Shown here: piece after piece, positions 58,901-64,000 of the stretch
Layout of the letters: each line of letters begins with the position of its first letter
Numbering within the stretch: the first letter of the stretch is position 1
Assembly: GCF_009176705.1 (NCBI RefSeq)
Contig: NZ_AP021846.1
Span: forward strand, 1,396,001 to 1,460,000
Source: Pseudoalteromonas sp. A25
GTDB taxonomy: Bacteria; Pseudomonadota; Gammaproteobacteria; Enterobacterales; Alteromonadaceae
Direction: 5' to 3'
DNA length: 64,000 bases
Notes under the pieces: model-generated
The model's database searches: none
The model's input: the letters and a program-made list of their open reading frames with translations, nothing else
What the model was told of the DNA's origin: nothing
Program-made: the position numbers and the translations under genes

Positions 58901-59663
58901 TTACCTAAATCAAGCTGCATTGACGGCAGCGCGTTTTGTTCAACTTCCAGAGCTAGGTGAGCAACGTTTTTATAAAACGGGCGACTTAGCGCGATACACA
59001 GAGAATGGCGATTTAGAATATTTAGGACGATTAGATCACCAAGTCAAACTGCGAGGTTTTAGGATAGAGCTTGGAGAGATAGAGAGCGCGTTAACGAGAA
59101 GTGGGTTAGTAAACGATGCAGTAGTACAGGTTAAAGAGTCGACAGATGGGAATAAACGACTCGTGGGGTATTTAGCGTTGGGTAAGTTACCCCAAGAGGA
59201 TACGAGTGCAATGTTCAACTCCTTGAAAGGATATTTAAGTGAACAATTGCCAAGCCATATGGTACCAGCAGTTTTTGTTTGTTTAGAAGAATTGCCGTTA
59301 ACGGGCAATGGCAAGGTAGACCGTAAAGCTTTACCAGAGCCAGATATCAGTCAACAGCAAGGTAAATATGTTGCTCCAAGTACAGCAACGGAGAAGGTGC
59401 TGTGTGAGATATGGCAAGAGGTGCTGGGTATTGAGCGGGTCGGGATAACAGATGACTTTTTTGATATCGGTGGCCATTCTTTGCTTGCAACACAGGCCAT
59501 AACGAAAATAAACACGACCTGTGAAGTCACTCTTTCAATCACTTCGATATTTTTAGAACCAACCGTAGAAGCAATTGCTGCTCAAATCGAGATACTGAAA
59601 ATAAACAACTCGAACTTGCATAAATTAGAAAGTAAAGAAACCATTGAAGAAGGTATTTTGTAA
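52935..59663 (+). CDS. NRPS, two modules: TubC dock-C-A-T-E/C(degenerate)-A-T (Ala, Thr)
   Basis: Synthetase of 2242 residues. TubC dock 1-55; C1 68-500 with HHIASDG at H204. A1 (520-1030) has code DLFNNALTY (Ala) and is almost the same DNA as the Ala domain of gene 9965. Carrier Ser is 1081. The dual E/C-type domain (1150-1600) reads THMMSIKND at 1186-1194 where its paralogues have HHxxxxxGD, while its HHMVIDH condensation motif (H1304) is intact. Epimerisation of the Ala may therefore be lost. A2 (1610-2120) has code DFWNIGMVH (Thr) and is nearly identical to the last A domain of gene 42841. Carrier Ser is 2182. The tail ESKETIEEGIL is a likely docking motif. It starts in an ATGA overlap with gene 42841 and ends in a 1-bp overlap with the next gene. 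Confidence 0.94.
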   Translation: MILSKLIQELAKQQIRLSLKDGALSISGPKGAVTPLILNALKEHKAELIASLQGAEKRHHTISIAQRGEPLPLSFAQQRLWLLDKIADGSAHYNICGAVKLSGVIDIDALNKSFSSLLARHEILRTCYREDDDGNPIQVIQQPSEVQVETVDLSKVNCDLTQKCIEEEADKEALSLFDLSSDLMMRTRLLKLSEYEHILLVTMHHIASDGWSMSILIEEFSKLYVAFCGGEREALQELPIQYADYSSWQRHWFSNEKLKEQLKYWREQLAGIPLVHSLPLDYARPSTPRHIGDNIMSTIDKNTAGKLQEICQSQGATLFMGLHTVFSVLLARYSSENDIVVGTPIANREQAEIKGLIGCFANTLVLRCKLSGDESLVSLIKQNKSTLLDAYQHQQVPFDKVVEELQPERSLSHSPLFQVMLVLQNNEESDLELPSLSLSPIKQSGSVAKYDLTLEVSESDEGLHLVWEYDTDLFVQETIKRLASHFELLLEGLTDNPEKSVFSIEMLSEAEKHQQLVAWNDTAVEYPKEQCIHALFEAQVEATPDAVAVVFAEQTMTYRELNAKANQLAQYLVEEKGVRPDTLVGICVERSLEMMVGILGVLKAGGAYVPLDPNYPAARLAYMLEDANLTTVLTQESLRGVTPVKASQAVYLDSSALCDDLGNYSSDNVGIDSVRSSHLAYVIYTSGSTGNPKGVMIEHRSAHGLIAWAKKHYGEAQLKAVLASTSMCFDLSIFEFFAPLSTGGKVVLVKNAFDLPATYVEDLTLINTVPSVIESLLLELDFSMDGKVLNLAGEPLKQSLVERLYKKGFSLVYDLYGPSECTTYSTCVERKVNGTASIGSPISNLQCYILHENSLLPTGGVGELYIGGVGLARGYLNRPELTDEKFVSNPFYDEANPASSERLYKTGDLVRYLPDGNLEFLGRIDHQVKIRGFRIELGEIEQQLLSDGRVNDAVVVADGKEADKRLVAYVTHDDAEAMLMDDESAQRQRNDLIESLKARLAQTLPDYMIPSVFVVLTHMPLTPNGKIDRKELPAPDISQQQQVYVAPTTDTEKMLCEIWQDILGVEQVGVTDNFFALGGHSLLVMNVIASVQKAGYSLRAQEFFSALQLAALAKKIDSNKGHIQPMCAAPENLIPAQCNHITPEMLPLVTLTVEDIKSITEQVSGSISNIQDIYPLGALQESILFTHMMSIKNDPYVTQLLYKVNNKEALDEFIDSLNFIINRHDVLRTAIVWEGISQPVQVVFKEVTLPIDSFTLSEELDSEAHVIELASSESHWLDITHAPLIKLRVARGKQGKYFLFLQVHHMVIDHVSLEIIQREIDVYRSGQAASLPVSQPYRNFISHTIQQEKKIDAKNYFTNLLEGVDEATAPFALIDNQRDGVHVSELRKLVPRNVSIRLRELSKSLKIAPSSLFHSAYGLVIAACSGKNDIVFGSVMSGRLQGAVGTESILGVCINTLPLRLNLNEVSVRDYVLNTHQHLVELLPFEQTPLAFIQNCSDVANNTPLFGAILNYRHSKDDQSNTHSEAKSDDAIVQLRVKERTNYPFTLNVDDLGLDFELDFQIDTDVSIERVMHYMQRAIEQLVEHLSIYPEKLVQSVRVISNNEAQKLLVEWNGVEEEFPSDKCIHQLFEEQAAITPDAIAVTFESEHIRYSELNSRANQLAHYLIEEHQVKPDSLIGVCFERSVDMLVSILAVLKAGGAYVPLDPNYPQSRLTYMMLDASLNTVLTESDLQESVQGASIQAVCVDAEHIQLQVRKYSVENIEPSNIGLTASHLAYVIYTSGSTGNPKGVMVEHRNITRLMASTEADFQFDSQDVWTMFHSYAFDFSVWEIWGALSYGGRLVIVPYWVSRSSSDFYQLLADEQVTVLNQTPSAFSQVIQEDKKATNTKLALRYVIFGGEALNLESLTPWIEKYGDNHPQLINMYGITETTVHVTRQRITQEVIASSQGASTIGRALKDLNLVVLNEHNMLVPTGVAGEMYIAGAGVTRGYLNQAALTAARFVQLPELGEQRFYKTGDLARYTENGDLEYLGRLDHQVKLRGFRIELGEIESALTRSGLVNDAVVQVKESTDGNKRLVGYLALGKLPQEDTSAMFNSLKGYLSEQLPSHMVPAVFVCLEELPLTGNGKVDRKALPEPDISQQQGKYVAPSTATEKVLCEIWQEVLGIERVGITDDFFDIGGHSLLATQAITKINTTCEVTLSITSIFLEPTVEAIAAQIEILKINNSNLHKLESKETIEEGIL
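54343..56177 (+). repeat. Ala A-T block, copy 2 (paired with 14604-16438)
   Basis: Near-identical to module 2 of gene 9965, with scattered substitutions (for example aaagaattacc versus aaaggattacc near 56025). A smaller matching patch, about 54153-54219, lies just upstream and is separated by about 120 bp of diverged sequence, which suggests a two-tract gene conversion. Confidence 0.9.
57756..59487 (+). repeat. Thr A-T block, copy 2 (paired with 51019-52750)
   Basis: Near-identical copy of the last A-T of gene 42841. The flanking C/E domain upstream and the sequence right after GGHSLL are unrelated between the two sites at DNA level. Confidence 0.92.
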
Positions 59664-62600
59664 TGAGTAGTAAAATACTATTGGCGGCCGCAGAAAAAGG
59701 GATACACCTGTATTTAAATGATGGTCAGCTGGCATTTAAAGCACCAGCAGGTGCACTAGATGAAGATTTAAAAATGCAAATTATTGCAAATAAGCCAGCG
59801 ATTATAGAGTACTTATTGACACAACAGAGCTTTAGCCATAATGCTGTTAACAACATACCTAGTGTTTCGAGAGGCGTTAGTGAATTACCGTTATCTTACG
59901 CTCAACAGCGTCTTTGGTTGTTAGATAAGATAGAGCAAATTGGTACTCAATATAACATAGCCAGTGCCCTAAAATTAAAAGGAAAACTAGATGTTGAGGC
60001 ATTAAAAGAAGCTTTCAAAACGATTATTGATCGGCATGAAAGTCTTAGGACATGTTTCGTTACCAACAAACATGGACAGCCTCTGCAGATTGTACAAGAA
60101 AATGTACAGTTGCTGATGCCTATACTGGACTTATCCGATACTCAGTGTGACGAAAAAGAAAGTTTAATAAGTAAGCTAATTGACGATGAAGCCGAGCTGG
60201 CATTTGATTTAACACAAGATTTGATGTTGCGTGTGCAACTTGTGAAGCTAGCAGATGATGAGCATATGGTGTTAGTTACAATGCATCATATAGCCTCAGA
60301 TGGCTGGTCAATGGCGATTTTAATCAATGAATTTTGTGAGTTGTATGGCGCGTATACTAATGGTGGTGCTAACCCACTTGAGCCTTTGCCTATCCAGTAT
60401 GCCGATTATGCTTATTGGCAAAGAAATTGGCTAACAGGTGATGTTTTAAAAGAACAGTTAGATTATTGGTCATGCCAATTGGCGAGTATTCCAGAAGTTC
60501 ATGGTTTGCCTTTAGATCACCCTCGACCCGCAGAGCAAGTTTTTGATGGCGGCAGTATTGCCTGGTCTATTAATAAAGATACGTTCGGTCGACTCAAAGC
60601 AATATGTCAAGAACATGGCGCGACTTTGTTTATGGGGTTACATGCTTTATTTTCGCTCTTTTTGTCTCGCTACAGTAATGAAACAGATATTGTCATGGGG
60701 TCGCCAATCGCGAACAGAGAACAGAAAGACGTTGCAGGGCTTATAGGTTTCTTTGTTAATACGCTTGTGCTACGTAGTGATTTGTCTTTGAACCCGAGCT
60801 TCTCAGAATTAATTGCTCAAAGCAAAACTATGCTGCTATCGGCTTATGCTCATCAGCAAGTCCCTTTTGAACAGATAGTGGAGCGTCTACAGCCCACTCG
60901 TAGCCTTCGTCATAGTCCTTTATTTCAGATTATGTTGATATTGCAAAACAATGAAGAAGGAGAGTTGGACCTACCAGAGCTGACTTTGAGTTCACTAGAA
61001 TCTGACAATCAAATGGCTAAGTACGAATTAACGTTAAGTGCAGCTGAATCAGATCAAGGGCTATCACTCGATTGGCAATACAACACCGCGTTGTTTAATG
61101 AAAGCACAATTGTACAAATGGCCTCAAACTTTAATGTACTGCTAGAGTCTGTGCTTAAAAGTCCACAGTCACCAGCTTTAGGGCTACCTATATTAACCGA
61201 AAAAGAGCATATGCAAAATTTGATTGGTTGGAACAACACATTTTCTGACTATCCAAAATCACAGTGCATACATCAATTAATTGAAGCGCAAGTAAAGCAA
61301 AATGGAGAGGCGGTAGCGGTAGTATTTGGTGATAAGCAGTTAAGTTATGCTCAGTTAAATAGGCGTGCGAATCAACTAGCACACTTCTTAGTGGAAAAAG
61401 CGCAAGTAAGACCTGACAGCTTAGTGGGCATTTGTCTGGAAAGGTCTATTGATATGGTTGTATCGATACTTGCTATTATAAAAGCTGGGGGTGCATATGT
61501 GCCGTTAGATCCACAATATCCAGAAACCAGATTGAGATACATGCTTGATGACGCAAAGCTAGGTACAATTCTGACGCATCAATATTTACTGTCAAGTACG
61601 CCCATTGCAAAGGCGCAAGCGTGTTGTTTAGATGATGAAATATTACTCGCTAAATTAGACGAATATAGTACCGAAAATTTGTGCGTATCGTCATTGGGGT
61701 TAACCTCCTCTAATTTAGCATATGTGATTTATACGTCAGGTTCGACAGGCAACCCAAAAGGGGTAATGATAGAGCATCATTCTTTAGTTAATCGCGTTGA
61801 TTGGATGGATAAACAATATGGGTGTACTCCTGAAGATAATATATTGCAAAAAACACCTTTTAGTTTTGACGTTTCAGTTTGGGAATTTGTTTGGCCTTTA
61901 TCAAAAGGTGCTGGGCTAATTTTGGCGAAGCCTGAAGGACATAAAGACCCTGAGTATCTGACTGAGTTAATTCAAAATACACAAGTTAGTAAGTTACATT
62001 TTGTCCCCTCAATGTTGGAGAGCATGTTAAGTTTAGGTGAGTTGGCGTCGTGTACTTCATTGAAGCAAGTATTTTGTAGTGGAGAAGCACTTTCATTGCA
62101 CCATACCGTCTCATTTGCAAATAGCTGCCCACATGCTGAATTACATAACTTGTATGGTCCAACAGAGGCATCGATAGACGTTAGTTACTGGGATTGTGCT
62201 GAGTTAACAGGGACACATACTTCTATTCCAATAGGAAAGCCAATACATAACACCCAGTTATATGTATTAAACTCACAATTATCACCAGTGCCTATCGGCG
62301 CGCCTGGCGAGTTATACATTGGTGGTGTTGGCTTGGCCCGTGGGTATTTGAATCGAGATGAATTGACCGCAGAGCGGTTCATAGAAAATCCATTTTATGA
62401 TGAAAATATAGCAGGCAGCAGTCAACGCTTATACAAAACGGGTGACTTAGTCCGTTGGTTACCTGATGGCAACTTGGTTTTTCTTGGTCGTTTAGATCAC
62501 CAAGTCAAATTACGTGGTTTTCGAATTGAGCTCGGAGAAATCGAGCATACGATTGGGGGACTAGAAAATGTGCGCGATGTAGTGGTCATAGCGCGTTCGG

Positions 62601-64000
62601 ATAACGGGCAACATGAGCAACAACTAGTGGCTTATGTCGTTGAAGAAGCAGCGGCTGAGATATCCGATAAAGACAAGGTTGTGACACAGTTGAGGCAACA
62701 TGTTGAGGCGGTTTTGCCTGACTATATGGTGCCATCGGCATTTGTTGTAATGGAAAGCTTACCGTTGACACCCAATGGCAAGGTGGACAGAAAGGCTTTA
62801 CCTGCGCCTGATTTTAGCCAGCAACAGGAAAGTTATGTAGCTCCGAGTACCGAGACAGAGCGGTTACTTTGTGCCATTTGGCAAGATGTATTAGGCATAG
62901 AGCAAGTTGGTGTAAAGGATAACTTTTTTGCTTTAGGGGGCCACTCACTGTTAGTGATCCAAGTGATTGCGCGGTTACAAGAGATAGGGAAGTCCATTTC
63001 TGCCAAAGTGCTGTTTTCGGCAAAGACATTGTCGGATGTTGCGGCAGCCATAGATGCTTCAGTTGTAGCAGAGACGTTTAAGGTACCAGCTAATGAAATC
63101 CCCGAGAACTGTGAGCATATCACCCCAGAGATGTTGCCTTTAGTGGACTTAGATGAGCAATCGCTAGAGTATATTGTCAATCAAGTGCCAGGTGGTGCGG
63201 GAAATATCCAGGATATATATCCACTGGGGCCACTGCAAAAAGGAATCCTCTTTCATCATATGATGAGTGAGCAAGGAGACCCTTATGTTTTGCCTGCGCT
63301 ATTTAAAGTAAACGGAAAAACGAACTTAGCGTCATTTAAGGCTGCACTAGAGTTTGTGATAGGCCGTCATGATGTACTACGTACAGCGATATTGTGGGAA
63401 GGCTTGCCCACTCCAGTGCAAGTTGTCTACAAAGAAGCAGTGCTACGTATTGAAGAGGTGGCAGTAGAGGCAGGCATGGATGTGATGGATATCATGTCAG
63501 CAAAAAGTGCCCCAGAATCACAAAGCATGGACTTATCACAAGGTCCATTAATACAGTTGCAAGTTGCTGCGATGGATGATGACGCGTTCATTGTGTTATT
63601 ACAATATCATCACATTATTTCAGATCACGTAGGTCTAGAAATAATTCAAAGCGAGATAGCGGCTTACATGCAGGGGAAGGCAGATACACTGTTGCCTTCC
63701 AAAGCGTTTAGAGGGTTTGTTGCACATGCATTACATCAAGAAAAAAATAATGATGCACACGCTTACTTTGAGTCACTTTTAGGGGATGTTGAGGAACCAA
63801 CGGCACCATTTAATTTATTAGATGTACAAGGAGATGGTAGCCAAATAGTAGAATTACGAGCTCAGGTTCGCCCAGCATTGAGCAGCAAGCTACGAGAGGT
63901 GGCAAAGCGTTTAGCCGTGAGCCCCGCGGCGATATTTCATGCAGCGTGGTCATTGTTGATAAGCGGTTGTAGTGGACGAGATGATGTTGTTTTTGGGACC
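59663..64000 (+). CDS. NRPS, partial: TubC dock-C-A-T-dual E/C... (Ser), 3' truncated by window
   Basis: The frame stays open from ATG 59663 to the window end (1446 codons). TubC dock is at 1-56 (MSSKILLAAAEKGIHLYLND). C (70-500) has HHIASDG at H208. The A domain (520-1040) has code DVWHFSLID, the classical Ser signature. The carrier has GGHSLLVIQV with Ser1095. A dual E/C domain starts at about 1160 with HHMMSEQGD at 1198-1206 and HHIISDH further on, so the Ser is predicted D. From 62222 to the end the DNA equals 45403-47181 of gene 42841, so the Ser-specific core is joined to an Asn-module back half. At least one more A-T must follow beyond the window. The start overlaps the previous stop by 1 bp (TAATG). 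Confidence 0.93.
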   Translation, partial: MSSKILLAAAEKGIHLYLNDGQLAFKAPAGALDEDLKMQIIANKPAIIEYLLTQQSFSHNAVNNIPSVSRGVSELPLSYAQQRLWLLDKIEQIGTQYNIASALKLKGKLDVEALKEAFKTIIDRHESLRTCFVTNKHGQPLQIVQENVQLLMPILDLSDTQCDEKESLISKLIDDEAELAFDLTQDLMLRVQLVKLADDEHMVLVTMHHIASDGWSMAILINEFCELYGAYTNGGANPLEPLPIQYADYAYWQRNWLTGDVLKEQLDYWSCQLASIPEVHGLPLDHPRPAEQVFDGGSIAWSINKDTFGRLKAICQEHGATLFMGLHALFSLFLSRYSNETDIVMGSPIANREQKDVAGLIGFFVNTLVLRSDLSLNPSFSELIAQSKTMLLSAYAHQQVPFEQIVERLQPTRSLRHSPLFQIMLILQNNEEGELDLPELTLSSLESDNQMAKYELTLSAAESDQGLSLDWQYNTALFNESTIVQMASNFNVLLESVLKSPQSPALGLPILTEKEHMQNLIGWNNTFSDYPKSQCIHQLIEAQVKQNGEAVAVVFGDKQLSYAQLNRRANQLAHFLVEKAQVRPDSLVGICLERSIDMVVSILAIIKAGGAYVPLDPQYPETRLRYMLDDAKLGTILTHQYLLSSTPIAKAQACCLDDEILLAKLDEYSTENLCVSSLGLTSSNLAYVIYTSGSTGNPKGVMIEHHSLVNRVDWMDKQYGCTPEDNILQKTPFSFDVSVWEFVWPLSKGAGLILAKPEGHKDPEYLTELIQNTQVSKLHFVPSMLESMLSLGELASCTSLKQVFCSGEALSLHHTVSFANSCPHAELHNLYGPTEASIDVSYWDCAELTGTHTSIPIGKPIHNTQLYVLNSQLSPVPIGAPGELYIGGVGLARGYLNRDELTAERFIENPFYDENIAGSSQRLYKTGDLVRWLPDGNLVFLGRLDHQVKLRGFRIELGEIEHTIGGLENVRDVVVIARSDNGQHEQQLVAYVVEEAAAEISDKDKVVTQLRQHVEAVLPDYMVPSAFVVMESLPLTPNGKVDRKALPAPDFSQQQESYVAPSTETERLLCAIWQDVLGIEQVGVKDNFFALGGHSLLVIQVIARLQEIGKSISAKVLFSAKTLSDVAAAIDASVVAETFKVPANEIPENCEHITPEMLPLVDLDEQSLEYIVNQVPGGAGNIQDIYPLGPLQKGILFHHMMSEQGDPYVLPALFKVNGKTNLASFKAALEFVIGRHDVLRTAILWEGLPTPVQVVYKEAVLRIEEVAVEAGMDVMDIMSAKSAPESQSMDLSQGPLIQLQVAAMDDDAFIVLLQYHHIISDHVGLEIIQSEIAAYMQGKADTLLPSKAFRGFVAHALHQEKNNDAHAYFESLLGDVEEPTAPFNLLDVQGDGSQIVELRAQVRPALSSKLREVAKRLAVSPAAIFHAAWSLLISGCSGRDDVVFGT
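62222..64000 (+). repeat. A-T-E/C block, copy 2 (paired with 45403-47181)
   Basis: Second copy of the block, running to the window end; true length unknown. No differences from copy 1 were noticed in the compared lines. Confidence 0.9.

Noticed and set aside
29688..64000. Phosphopantetheinyl transferase, MbtH-like protein or cluster regulator within the window
   Set aside because: Looked for in gaps and frames; none was found. They may lie outside the window or elsewhere in the genome.

Overview
The window is almost entirely one very large nonribosomal peptide synthetase (NRPS) locus. AT-rich coding sequence, gammaproteobacterial-style dual epimerisation/condensation domains, TubC-type docking domains, a MacAB-like pump and a SyrD/PvdE-like exporter suggest a marine gammaproteobacterium of the Pseudoalteromonas type. 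That is inference from style; no taxonomic marker is present.

Layout. 1-4012: a tripartite efflux system in one operon (periplasmic adaptor truncated by the window edge, ATPase, permease). 4132-5565 (minus): a secreted S41 peptidase, convergent with the pump. 5566-6449: intergenic. 6450-23803: two NRPS genes with five modules, the last ending in a thioesterase. 23838-24632: a cupin/JmjC-like oxygenase. 24633-25454: intergenic with an insertion-sequence remnant. 25455-29551: a periplasmic acylase and an ABC exporter that overlap by 4 bp. 29688-64000: five NRPS genes with 1-4 bp overlaps and ten modules, the last gene running off the window. In total 15 adenylation (A) domains are visible.

How it works (inference). 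The 29688 gene is the only NRPS gene here without an N-terminal TubC-like docking domain, and it begins directly with a starter-like condensation domain, so it probably loads first. Chain growth would pass 29688 > 36116 > 42841 > 52935 > 59663 > (genes beyond the window?) > 6450 > 9965, where the only thioesterase releases the product. Specificity codes read by eye against the GrsA Phe A domain give: Ala - unassigned (acidic pocket) - Thr - unassigned (acidic pocket) - Asn - unassigned - Thr - Ala - Thr - Ser - ... - unassigned - Gln - Ala - Tyr - Tyr. Dual E/C domains would make Asn, the following residue and Ser D-configured; the E/C domain after Ala in 52935 has a damaged epimerisation motif. 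The acylase and exporter pair recalls the pyoverdine PvdQ/PvdE logic, in which an acylated precursor is exported and deacylated in the periplasm.

The most striking feature is recombination. Gene 9965 consists of four ~3.2-kb modules that are almost identical except for a ~0.5-kb core of each A domain, and modules 3 and 4 look identical throughout. Three further near-identical blocks of 1.7-1.8 kb link distant modules. Several of these blocks end exactly at the carrier-domain GGHS motif. The locus looks like a natural record of module and subdomain swapping.
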